In this document: piece by piece, positions 1 through 5,960 of the stretch | Layout of the letters: the number at the start of each line of letters is the position of its first letter | Numbering within the stretch: the stretch's first letter is position 1 | Source: an uncultured Lachnospiraceae bacterium | GTDB taxonomy: Bacteria; Bacillota; Clostridia; Lachnospirales; Lachnospiraceae | NCBI GenBank assembly: GCA_947177515.1 | Contig: CAMWUU010000223.1 | Coordinates: 1-6,168 of the forward strand | DNA: 6,168 bases | Reading direction: 5' to 3' | Notes under the pieces: model-generated | Told to the model about the DNA's origin: nothing | The model's input: the letters and a program-made list of their open reading frames with translations, nothing else | Databases searched by the model: none | Program-made: the position numbers and the translations under genes

Positions 1-231
1 GTGGTGCTGTATGCCACTGCGAGCGTGAGAAAAGAGCGGGATGCCAAACTGGAAGAAAAAGCAAGCCTAGAGCGCCAGATCGAGGAATTAAAAGCGGAGT
101 CGCTTAAGTTAGATGCAAAAAAAGATTATGTGGGGACAAAAAAATTTACCGAGGAGATGGCGCGCAAGGTACTTGGGCTTGTCTACCCGGATGAGATTAT
201 TTTCCAGGAAAAAGGAGAGGGGGAGAGATAG
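1..231 (+). CDS. divIC: Septum formation initiator, DivIC/FtsB family (3' part only)
   Basis: Small bitopic division protein that, in the family, joins FtsL and DivIB/FtsQ outside the membrane and helps activate septal wall synthesis. The visible part is 76 residues. It opens with a few hydrophobic residues (VVLYA), which look like the end of a membrane helix. A charged coiled coil follows (about residues 10-42, rich in E, K and L, with EEKASLERQIEELKAE). The typical family tail comes next (about 49-70: FTEEMARKVLGLVYPDEIIF, resembling the 'ARE-LGLVKPGE' signature). The first codon is GTG at the window edge, but the missing cytoplasmic tail and membrane segment show that the gene begins upstream, so this start is an artefact of the cut. 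It ends with TAG at 229-231. Its position just before spoIIE matches divIC in other Firmicutes. FtsL or FtsB naming is possible, but the context favours DivIC. Confidence 0.85.
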   Translation: MVLYATASVRKERDAKLEEKASLERQIEELKAESLKLDAKKDYVGTKKFTEEMARKVLGLVYPDEIIFQEKGEGER

Positions 232-251
232 AGAAGCTTCCCTCTTTTTTT
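216..251 (+). terminator. Weak intrinsic terminator after divIC
   Basis: AGAGGG (216-221) pairs with CCCTCT (240-245) across an 18-nt loop and is followed directly by a T run at 245-251. The 5' arm lies inside the last codons of divIC and the loop contains its stop codon. The stem is short and the loop large, so termination may be partial and some transcription may run on into spoIIE. Confidence 0.5.
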
Positions 252-274
252 GCTTGTTTTAACCTCTTCGATTC

Positions 275-294
275 GGGATTTGATAAGAAATCCC
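275..294. repeat. Perfect 7-bp inverted repeat upstream of the spoIIE promoter
   Basis: GGGATTT (275-281) and AAATCCC (288-294) are exact reverse complements around a 6-nt loop, GATAAG. No T run follows on either strand, so it does not look like a terminator. It could be a protein-binding dyad or a 3'-end stabilising hairpin for divIC transcripts that pass the weak terminator. The function is unknown. Confidence 0.5.
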
Positions 295-301
295 ATATAA
301 A

Positions 302-344
302 TTTGTCAAACGATTTTAAGTCAGTTCTTCCTGATTTTGACAAA
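302..344. promoter_or_regulatory. Pair of Spo0A-box-like sites in inverted orientation
   Basis: TTTGTCAAA at 302-310 recurs as its exact reverse complement TTTGACAAA at 336-344, with centres 34 bp apart (about three helical turns). The flanks extend the symmetry: AAA before the left arm, and AAATTT after the right arm apart from two extra bases. Each arm contains TGTCAAA, one base from the Spo0A core TGTCGAA. The right arm overlaps the TTGACA -35 element. A 0A box lying across the -35 region is known from Spo0A-activated promoters such as B. subtilis spoIIG. Binding by Spo0A~P is inferred, supported by the gene downstream being spoIIE. Confidence 0.6.
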
Positions 345-369
345 AATTTCCACCCCAGACGGCTATAAT
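337..369 (+). promoter_or_regulatory. spoIIE promoter with a 21-bp spacer
   Basis: A perfect -35 hexamer TTGACA (337-342) and a perfect -10 hexamer TATAAT (364-369) are separated by 21 bp rather than the usual 17. Long spacers with near-consensus hexamers are the hallmark of the sigma-A promoters that B. subtilis Spo0A~P activates at spoIIE (21 bp) and spoIIG (22 bp), where the regulator helps polymerase engage the misplaced -35. Transcription would start near 376, giving a leader of about 47 nt before the ATG at 423. The spoIIE ribosome site GAGGTGA (410-416) lies 6 nt from that ATG and decides the start. Confidence 0.75.
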
Positions 370-422
370 CCTGTTTGGTATGACGGTTCATGCACAAAAA
401 GGATTCGGAGAGGTGAGGACCT

Positions 423-1853
423 ATGAAACGGGATAATGTGGTTGAGTGGAAAATGCAGAAGGAAGTAAAGCGGCGGCTTTGCGGGATTGCGGGGGCGTTT
501 GAAAGGCTCTCGGGCAGTATAAGTAGTTTTGCGTCACCCTGGACGGGTATGGAACAGGCGCAGCTTAATAAAATGTTTGATGAGATCTCCATGCCAATCT
601 GCAGCGAATGCAGCGAGTGTGGACATTGCTGGGGCGACAAAAGGGAACAGAGCCGCGCGGAAGCAGAGCGGCTTCTATGCGCGATACAGGAGAGTGGGAG
701 CCTTCCGGGGGAGGATGACGAATACCTTGCAGGCTGCAAGCACCGGGGTGAACTATTTGAAGGGCTTAGGCGCGGATTGTTGCTGTTGCGTCAGGGGCTT
801 GTCTGGCGCAACCGCATCAACGAGAGCCGGGAGGCGGTCGCTGACCAGCTTACGGAGATGGCGCGCATTGTCGGGGAATTCGCCGGAAACTTGGAACAAC
901 AGGGCAACAAGGTCTGGGAAGTGCCGCGCAGCGTCTACACCAGACTTTGGCTCAAACAGATCTGTGCAAGAAAAATACTTATGCTCGAAAGGGGGGATGG
1001 GAGTCTGGAATTGCACCTGACAGCGCGCTGCCGCAGGGGACGCTGCATGACCACAAGGGAGGCTGCAATGATTTTAAGCTGCATTGTCGGGGAACGCCTG
1101 GTGCCGGGGGAGGCATCGCGCCATGTGATCGGGAAGGATTATTCGGACTACGTTTTCCGTGAGGACGCTAATTTCCAGGTGATGACGGGGGTTGCGCGCG
1201 CCGCAAGGGCGGACAGCCGCGTTTCAGGTGATAATTTCTCTTTCCTGTATCCTGAGAGCGGTGAGGTCATTATGCTGCTCTCGGATGGTATGGGAAGCGG
1301 CGAGGCGGCATGCAGGGAAAGCGAGCGGGTGATTGAGCTGCTGGAACAGTTTTTGGAGGCAGGTTTTAAGGAGGAAGCGGCAATGCGCCTGATTAACTCC
1401 ATGCTTGTGCTCCGCACAGAAAATACCATGTTTTCAACCATGGATATCACGGTGCTGCACCTGACCACGGGCATGTGTGAATTTATGAAAGCGGGGGCAG
1501 CAGCCACCTTTATCCTGCGCGGCGACTGGATGGAGAGCATTTCTTCGACAACACTCCCGGCGGGGATGCTATCCTGCGTATCCTACGATGCGAAGCAGAA
1601 AAAATTGTATGAGGGTGATTATGTAATTATGGTTTCCGACGGGATTGCCGAGAGTGACGGGGAGGAATTTATCGCGAAGGCGCTTTCTGCGGCAGGGGGC
1701 GGGAACCCGCAGGAAATTGCAAACGCCATTCTGGAAGCGGCAATGCAGCGGGAGGATTACCAGCCGAAGGATGATATGACCGTACTTGTGGCAGGGTTGT
1801 CAAAGCGGACAAAAGAAAAAGGTTGCCATACCGCAAAGCTTGATGTAAAATAA
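423..1853 (+). CDS. spoIIE: Stage II sporulation protein E, PP2C-type phosphatase, short form without membrane domain
   Basis: Serine phosphatase that dephosphorylates the anti-anti-sigma factor SpoIIAA, freeing sigma-F in the forespore. The protein has 476 residues; the B. subtilis protein has about 827. Residues 15-35 (VKRRLCGIAGAFERLSGSIS) match the segment that normally follows the tenth membrane helix. Next come a cysteine motif (C60, C63, C66, C69-W70, then C105) and a helical regulatory region (about 130-165). The PP2C domain (about 225-460) keeps its acidic metal-site motifs: SGDNFS (D270), LLSDGMGSGEAA (D288), VSDGIAES (D406) and KDDMTVLV (D450, D451). Other conserved parts are RTENTMFSTMD (331-341) and the MKAGAAATFI stretch (355-364). 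There is no hydrophobic segment anywhere. The start is firm: a good ribosome site and a promoter lie just upstream, with no room for the missing roughly 320 residues. The reading frame is intact. Expression is probably under Spo0A~P. The cysteine pattern and context favour SpoIIE over a generic RsbU-like phosphatase. Confidence 0.92.
   Translation: MKRDNVVEWKMQKEVKRRLCGIAGAFERLSGSISSFASPWTGMEQAQLNKMFDEISMPICSECSECGHCWGDKREQSRAEAERLLCAIQESGSLPGEDDEYLAGCKHRGELFEGLRRGLLLLRQGLVWRNRINESREAVADQLTEMARIVGEFAGNLEQQGNKVWEVPRSVYTRLWLKQICARKILMLERGDGSLELHLTARCRRGRCMTTREAAMILSCIVGERLVPGEASRHVIGKDYSDYVFREDANFQVMTGVARAARADSRVSGDNFSFLYPESGEVIMLLSDGMGSGEAACRESERVIELLEQFLEAGFKEEAAMRLINSMLVLRTENTMFSTMDITVLHLTTGMCEFMKAGAAATFILRGDWMESISSTTLPAGMLSCVSYDAKQKKLYEGDYVIMVSDGIAESDGEEFIAKALSAAGGGNPQEIANAILEAAMQREDYQPKDDMTVLVAGLSKRTKEKGCHTAKLDVK
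1823..1851 (+). promoter_or_regulatory. Candidate sigma-A promoter for tilS-hpt-ftsH inside the spoIIE 3' end
   Basis: TTGCCA (1823-1828) and TAAAAT (1846-1851) each match five of six consensus bases and are separated by exactly 17 bp. The -10 reaches into the spoIIE stop codon (TAA, 1851-1853). Transcription would start near 1858, giving a leader of roughly 88 nt that includes the hairpin at 1880-1901. Such a promoter would make sense because tilS and ftsH are needed during growth, whereas the upstream promoter looks sporulation-specific. This is a sequence-based inference only. Confidence 0.5.
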
Positions 1854-1879
1854 ATATCATTCATCCGGATTTACAGTTA

Positions 1880-1901
1880 GGGTGTGTCTAATCATACACC
1901 C
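1880..1901 (+). other. Leader hairpin between spoIIE and tilS
   Basis: GGGTGT (1880-1885) pairs with ACACCC (1896-1901). The stem extends inward by a G-U (1886/1895) and a T-A (1887/1894) pair, giving 8 bp around a 6-nt loop, CTAATC. The sequence after it begins CCCTTGG, with no T run, so it is not a standard intrinsic terminator. It sits about 45 nt before the likely tilS start. It could be a processing or stability element separating spoIIE from tilS messages. No known riboswitch class is recognisable. Confidence 0.5.
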
Positions 1902-1945
1902 CCTTGGATGGCAGAAGAGGGAAACAGAAAGAAAATGGTGTCAAT

Positions 1946-3475
1946 ATGGGAAACAGGATGGATGCAAAAGCATATGTTTTTTTGAAGGAGATAAAGCAGT
2001 ATGTGGACAGGCATGGTATGCTAAAATGGGGGGATGGCGTGGTAGCCGGCGTTTCCGGCGGCGCGGATTCCATGTGCCTGCTTCATATCCTTTGCGCGCT
2101 GCGGCAGGAATATGGGCTAAGTCTTTTTGTGCTGCATGTAAACCATGGTATCCGTGGAGCTGATGCCGATGCGGATCAGGAATTTGTAAGGCGGGAGTGT
2201 GAGAAGCTATCCGTCCCCTTTAAGGCCGTGCAAAAGGATGTGCCAGCCTTTGCTGCGCAGTGGGGTTGTACACAGGAGGAGGCGGGGCGCAGGGTGCGCT
2301 ACCTTGCATTTCACAGGCAGGCAGAGGACTGCGGATATAAAAAAATAGCGGTTGCACATAATGAGAATGACAATGCGGAAACCTTTCTCTTCCAGGCAAT
2401 GCGGGGCAGCGGGGTCTGGGGTCTGGCTGGGATTGCGCCCATAAGGCAGGAGGAGGGGCATACTATCATACGCCCCCTGCTCTGTGTTTCACGCGGGCGG
2501 ATAACGGAATTTCTGGCGGGGAAGGGACAGGCATTCTGTACGGACATAACAAATAATACAGGGGATTACACGCGCAACCGGATCCGCAATGAGCTGCTCC
2601 CAGCAGCGGTGGAAATGGTGAATTCGGGCGCTATACCTCATTTGGCGCAGGCTGCTGCAAAGATGTATGAACTCGCTGGTTTCCTGCGAGGGCAGGTGGA
2701 GGAAGCCTATTATAAAGCGGCAGAGGAAACGCTGTATAATACAGCGGCAAAAGCTGGCGCAGGGTGCATGGAGGTTGTGATGGAAATATCTTCCATTTCT
2801 GCCCTTCCTGAATTCCTGAGGCGGGAAGTTGTAATGTATGCACTTGGCCGGGTTGCTGGCAGCAGGCGCGATATGACCGGCGCGCATGTGGAGGCGGTTT
2901 TAAGTCTGATAACTAGGAAAACTGGCGGGGTCATCAGCCTGCCCTGCGGGCTTTTTGCAAAAGTTAGTTATGGCAGGCTTCAGATTGGGACAGGCCGTGG
3001 GATGGAGGATACCAGTTTTTTACAGATGGGTTCTGGGGAAGTGTTTGAGATTGTTACTTATCCTAAAAGTTTTGTACTGGGAAACTATGAACTATCCCTG
3101 CGGCTTATGGATGGGAAATCAGTAAATTGCGGGGCGGAAGATGAAAAAAATTCAATTATTGCAAGAAATTGCTATACGAAATGCTTTGATTATGGTACAA
3201 TAGAAAACATACTTGTTCTGCGTACAAGACAGCCGGGGGATTATCTTTACATTAATGGCGGACAAAACAGAAAACGCCTGAAGAACCTGTTGGTCGACGA
3301 GAAGGTGCCTGTAAACTGCCGCGCTGGACTGCCGTTACTAACGGCGGGCAGCCATGTGCTCTGGGCAGTCGGTGTGCGCAGCACGGAGGGCTTTCGGGTG
3401 ACGGGGAATACAAAACAGATTCTCGTGGCAGAATTAAAGAAGAAAGGGCAGGAATTGCAATGGCAGAAAAGATAA
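1946..3475 (+). CDS. tilS: tRNA(Ile)-lysidine synthase
   Basis: ATP-dependent enzyme that converts C34 of tRNA-Ile(CAU) to lysidine, so that the tRNA reads AUA and is charged with isoleucine. It is usually essential. Counting from the ATG at 1946 gives 509 residues. The N-terminal PP-loop ATP pyrophosphatase domain has VSGGADS (36-42), LHVNHGIRG (63-71) and AHNENDNAET (137-146), and the TRNRIRNELLP signature follows (209-219). A helical middle domain lies at about 225-330. The C-terminal TilS domain includes LRTRQPGDYLY (425-435), RKRLKNLLVDEKVP (442-455) and WAVGVRSTEGF (473-483). The frame is open from TTG at 1904, but that codon has no ribosome site and lies beside the leader hairpin. ATG 1946 has only a weak GGTG (1937-1940), and ATG 1958 is another option, so the exact start is uncertain. 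The last 16 bp overlap hpt, so the two are probably translationally coupled. Confidence 0.93.
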   Translation: MGNRMDAKAYVFLKEIKQYVDRHGMLKWGDGVVAGVSGGADSMCLLHILCALRQEYGLSLFVLHVNHGIRGADADADQEFVRRECEKLSVPFKAVQKDVPAFAAQWGCTQEEAGRRVRYLAFHRQAEDCGYKKIAVAHNENDNAETFLFQAMRGSGVWGLAGIAPIRQEEGHTIIRPLLCVSRGRITEFLAGKGQAFCTDITNNTGDYTRNRIRNELLPAAVEMVNSGAIPHLAQAAAKMYELAGFLRGQVEEAYYKAAEETLYNTAAKAGAGCMEVVMEISSISALPEFLRREVVMYALGRVAGSRRDMTGAHVEAVLSLITRKTGGVISLPCGLFAKVSYGRLQIGTGRGMEDTSFLQMGSGEVFEIVTYPKSFVLGNYELSLRLMDGKSVNCGAEDEKNSIIARNCYTKCFDYGTIENILVLRTRQPGDYLYINGGQNRKRLKNLLVDEKVPVNCRAGLPLLTAGSHVLWAVGVRSTEGFRVTGNTKQILVAELKKKGQELQWQKR

Positions 3476-3981
3476 GTACAATGATTTCCTCACAGGAGGT
3501 GGCAGACCGGATTGCCGGGCTGGCAGCAGAAATCAGTGAAGCGTACCAGGGGAAGGTACTGCACCTGATCTGCGTATTAAAGGGCGGGGCATTTTTTATG
3601 ACGGAGCTTTCAAAACACCTGTTGATTCCGTGCACATTGGATTTCATGGCGGTTTCTAGTTACGGGGACGGTACAACGAGCAGCCGGGATGTAAAAATTT
3701 TAAAGGATTTGGACGAGCCGATCGAGGGAAGGGACGTTCTGGTGGTTGAGGATATTATTGATTCAGGTCATACGCTTTCCTGCCTGTTAAAGCGGCTTAG
3801 TGAGCGCGGACCAAAAAGCCTGAAGCTCTGTACCCTGCTTGATAAGCCGGAGCGCAGGGAAGTCCCGGTGCATGTGGATTATACGGGCTTTCAGGTACCT
3901 GATGTGTTCGTGGTGGGCTACGGTCTGGATTATCAGCAGAAATACAGGAATCTTCCATTCATAGGAGTGGTTGAATTATAG
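3460..3981 (+). CDS. hpt: Hypoxanthine phosphoribosyltransferase
   Basis: Cytosolic purine salvage enzyme that joins hypoxanthine or guanine to PRPP, giving IMP or GMP and pyrophosphate. It has 173 residues, a normal bacterial length. Visible motifs: the LKGGAFFM loop (40-47), where the backbone binds pyrophosphate; SSYGDGTTSS (66-75), the flexible lid with the conserved Ser-Tyr pair; the 13-residue PRPP motif LVVEDIIDSGHTL (94-106) with the acidic pair E97-D98; LLDKPERR (126-133), whose K128 contacts the purine; and VGYGLDYQQKYRNLPFIG (152-169), with D157 at the base-binding position. The ATG at 3460 has AGGA (3450-3453) 6 nt upstream and lies inside the last codons of tilS. The tilS-hpt-ftsH order is widespread in Firmicutes. 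In B. subtilis, Hpt and FtsH are likewise neighbours. I see nothing broken or unusual except His at position 104 in the PRPP loop. Confidence 0.96.
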   Translation: MAEKISTMISSQEVADRIAGLAAEISEAYQGKVLHLICVLKGGAFFMTELSKHLLIPCTLDFMAVSSYGDGTTSSRDVKILKDLDEPIEGRDVLVVEDIIDSGHTLSCLLKRLSERGPKSLKLCTLLDKPERREVPVHVDYTGFQVPDVFVVGYGLDYQQKYRNLPFIGVVEL

Positions 3982-4000
3982 AGAGGAGAAAAATAAAGTG
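3982..4000 (+). promoter_or_regulatory. ftsH ribosome binding site and GTG start
   Basis: AGAGGAG (3982-3988) lies 9 nt before GTG at 3998-4000, directly after the hpt stop (TAG, 3979-3981). The frame is also open from TTG at 3971, but that start would overlap hpt, have no ribosome site of its own, and translate through this one. GTG 3998 is therefore preferred, and it puts the first membrane helix close to the N-terminus as in other FtsH proteins. Confidence 0.8.
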
Positions 4001-5893
4001 AGTAAGTTTTTAAAGGGTTACGGATTTTATCTGTTCCTGCTTATTATGCTTCTGGCCGCGGTCTGGTTCACAAACAGTCTGGGGGGGAATTCGTCGAATT
4101 ACGGCTACCAGGCGTTTATGGAGGATCTTTCCGGCGGCAGGGTAGTACGGATTGATATTTATCCGAATGAGGAAGTGCCGACCGGGCAGGTCAGGGTTCA
4201 GCTATCTAACGGGGAAACAAAACTGTTTGATGCGACGGACGTAACAAAAATCGAGCAGATCGGTTATGATGAAAATGTTGCGACAGTGGCGCATGAAATT
4301 GAAAAGCCAAGCATTATCTGGCAGATTCTTCCATACATTTTTGGAGTTATCCTGGTTATTTTCCTGTTCTCCATGATGATGAATGTTATGAATGGCGGAG
4401 GGGCGGGGAACAACTCGAAGATGATGAATTTCGGGAAGAGCCGCGCCCGCATGACAAGCGACGAGAAAACTACTTTCCAGAATGTTGCGGGTCTTCAAGA
4501 GGAGAAGGAAGAGCTCTCCGAAGTGGTGGATTTCTTGAAGAACCCGAAAAAATATGTGCATCTCGGAGCGCGTATCCCTAAAGGGATCCTGCTTGAGGGA
4601 CCTCCGGGAACCGGTAAGACCCTGCTTGCAAAGGCGGTGGCAGGCGAAGCTGGTGTGCCGTTTTTCTCTATATCCGGCTCGGACTTTGTGGAGATGTTTG
4701 TAGGTGTCGGCGCATCCCGCGTGCGCGATTTGTTTGCGGATGCCAAGCGCAATGCGCCGTGCATTGTGTTTATCGATGAGATTGACGCGGTGGCAAGGCG
4801 GCGCGGAACCGGGATGGGCGGCGGCCATGATGAGCGCGAGCAGACTCTCAACCAGATGTTAGTGGAAATGGACGGGTTTGGGAGCAATGAGGGAATTATT
4901 GTGTTAGCCGCGACAAACCGCGTTGATATCCTTGATCCAGCCATTCTGCGCCCGGGACGTTTTGACCGAAAGGTTTTGGTTGGACGGCCGGATGTAAAGG
5001 GGCGGGAGGAGATTCTAGGAGTCCATGCGAAGAACAAGCCTTTGGGGGATGATGTGGATTTGAAGAGGGTTGCCCAGACTACCGCGGGTTTTACCGGTGC
5101 CGACCTGGAGAACCTTTTAAACGAGGCAGCAATCAATGCGGCGCGCGATGGGCATGAGTTTATCCGCGAGGAGGATGTGAAGAAATCCTTTATAAAGGTA
5201 GGGATTGGCAAGGAGAAAAGAAGCCGCGTGATCTCCGATAAAGAAAAGCAGATTACAGCCTACCATGAGGCAGGTCATGCAATCCTGTTCCATCTGCTCC
5301 CGGATGTGGGACCGGTCTACACCGTTTCCATTATACCAACCGGCAACGGTGCGGCAGGCTACACCATGCCGCTGCCAGAGAAGGATGAAATGTTTAACAC
5401 AAAGAGCAGGATGCTGCAGGATATTATTGTTGGTCTTGGCGGGCGTGTGGCGGAACAGCTTATTTTTGATGATGTGACTACCGGGGCATCACAGGATATC
5501 AAAAGTGTGACCAGTACGGCGCGCAGTATGGTGACGCGCTATGGTTTTTCCAATCGTGTCGGCATGGTTAACTACGAAGGCGATGACAATGAGGTCTTTA
5601 TCGGGCGTGACCTTGCCCAAACACGCAGTTACAGTGAGGCTGTGGCGGGCGTGATTGACGGGGAAGTGCGGGAGATTATTGATGGGTGCTATGAGCAGGC
5701 GAAACGGATTCTTACGGAACACATGGATATCCTGCATGCCTGTGCTGCGCTGCTTATTGAAAAAGAGCGCATTGGGCGCGAGGAGTTTGAGGCGCTCTTT
5801 GACCAGCATGACCCAAAGGGCGATGGTACAGGGGATAATAATCCGCAGGAGGATGATTCAAAATACGAGGAACTGGAAGAATATATGCCGTAG
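3998..5893 (+). CDS. ftsH: ATP-dependent zinc metalloprotease FtsH
   Basis: Membrane-anchored hexameric AAA+ protease that extracts and degrades membrane proteins and some regulators; in B. subtilis it is also needed for normal sporulation. From GTG 3998 it has 631 residues, a usual length. Membrane helix 1 spans about residues 9-25 and helix 2 about 106-129, with a small extracytoplasmic domain between. The AAA+ module has Walker A GPPGTGKT (201-208), the pore loop MFVGVG (233-238, aromatic F234), Walker B CIVFIDEID (255-263), and the second region of homology ending RPGRFDR (318-324) with arginine fingers R318 and R321. The peptidase domain has HEAGH (423-427, zinc ligands H423 and H427, catalytic E424), E486 in GRVAEQ, and the third zinc ligand D500 in TTGASQDIK. 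The tail from about 600 is hydrophilic and strongly acidic. A strong terminator follows, so this is the last gene of the unit. All catalytic residues are present. Confidence 0.97.
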   Translation: MSKFLKGYGFYLFLLIMLLAAVWFTNSLGGNSSNYGYQAFMEDLSGGRVVRIDIYPNEEVPTGQVRVQLSNGETKLFDATDVTKIEQIGYDENVATVAHEIEKPSIIWQILPYIFGVILVIFLFSMMMNVMNGGGAGNNSKMMNFGKSRARMTSDEKTTFQNVAGLQEEKEELSEVVDFLKNPKKYVHLGARIPKGILLEGPPGTGKTLLAKAVAGEAGVPFFSISGSDFVEMFVGVGASRVRDLFADAKRNAPCIVFIDEIDAVARRRGTGMGGGHDEREQTLNQMLVEMDGFGSNEGIIVLAATNRVDILDPAILRPGRFDRKVLVGRPDVKGREEILGVHAKNKPLGDDVDLKRVAQTTAGFTGADLENLLNEAAINAARDGHEFIREEDVKKSFIKVGIGKEKRSRVISDKEKQITAYHEAGHAILFHLLPDVGPVYTVSIIPTGNGAAGYTMPLPEKDEMFNTKSRMLQDIIVGLGGRVAEQLIFDDVTTGASQDIKSVTSTARSMVTRYGFSNRVGMVNYEGDDNEVFIGRDLAQTRSYSEAVAGVIDGEVREIIDGCYEQAKRILTEHMDILHACAALLIEKERIGREEFEALFDQHDPKGDGTGDNNPQEDDSKYEELEEYMP

Positions 5894-5924
5894 CATATTA
5901 TAAAATATTTGGACAAAAAATTGT

Positions 5925-5960
5925 AAAAACCGGTCTTTCCAACATAAGACCGGTTTTTTT
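5925..5960 (+). terminator. Strong intrinsic terminator after ftsH
   Basis: ACCGGTCTT (5929-5937) pairs perfectly with AAGACCGGT (5946-5954) around an 8-nt loop, and seven T residues follow (5954-5960). The preceding AAAA (5925-5928) can pair with the T run, so the element may also work from the other strand. It lies 32 nt after the ftsH stop and closes the tilS-hpt-ftsH transcript. Confidence 0.95.

Noticed and set aside
197..739. A 180-codon minus-strand frame spanning the divIC-spoIIE intergenic region
   Set aside because: It runs antisense through the spoIIE promoter, both 0A-like boxes and the start of spoIIE, with low-complexity serine-rich content. It is unlikely to be coding.
1880..1910. 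The 1880-1901 hairpin as a spoIIE terminator
   Set aside because: No T run follows the stem (the next bases are CCCTTGG), so it lacks the key part of an intrinsic terminator.
1904..1945. TTG 1904 as the tilS start, adding 14 residues
   Set aside because: There is no ribosome site before it, only a run of C residues from the hairpin arm, and the added residues (DGRRGKQKENGVN) do not fit the TilS N-terminus.
3169..3201. A promoter-like pair inside tilS: TTGCTA and an extended TGGTACAAT with 21 bp between
   Set aside because: The -35 is poor, the spacer is long, and the segment is simply the AT-rich part of the coding region. It could weakly serve hpt-ftsH but the evidence is too thin.
3769..3774. 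His104 in the PRPP-binding loop of Hpt (IIDSGHTL) as a functional change
   Set aside because: This position varies among phosphoribosyltransferases (Leu, Asn and Arg occur), and the acidic pair and the Asp-Ser-Gly turn are intact, so it is probably neutral.
3971..3997. TTG 3971 as the ftsH start, adding 9 residues
   Set aside because: It overlaps the end of hpt and its extra codons contain the clear ribosome site AGAGGAG that serves GTG 3998.
4202..4828. A 208-codon open frame on the minus strand inside ftsH
   Set aside because: It overlaps the ftsH membrane and AAA+ coding region completely. It has no plausible ribosome site or domain, and the sense-strand gene is certain.
4495..5211. A 238-codon open frame on the minus strand inside ftsH
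   Set aside because: It is the antisense shadow of the highly conserved AAA+ region of ftsH. Its translation is serine, arginine and proline rich and resembles no family I know.
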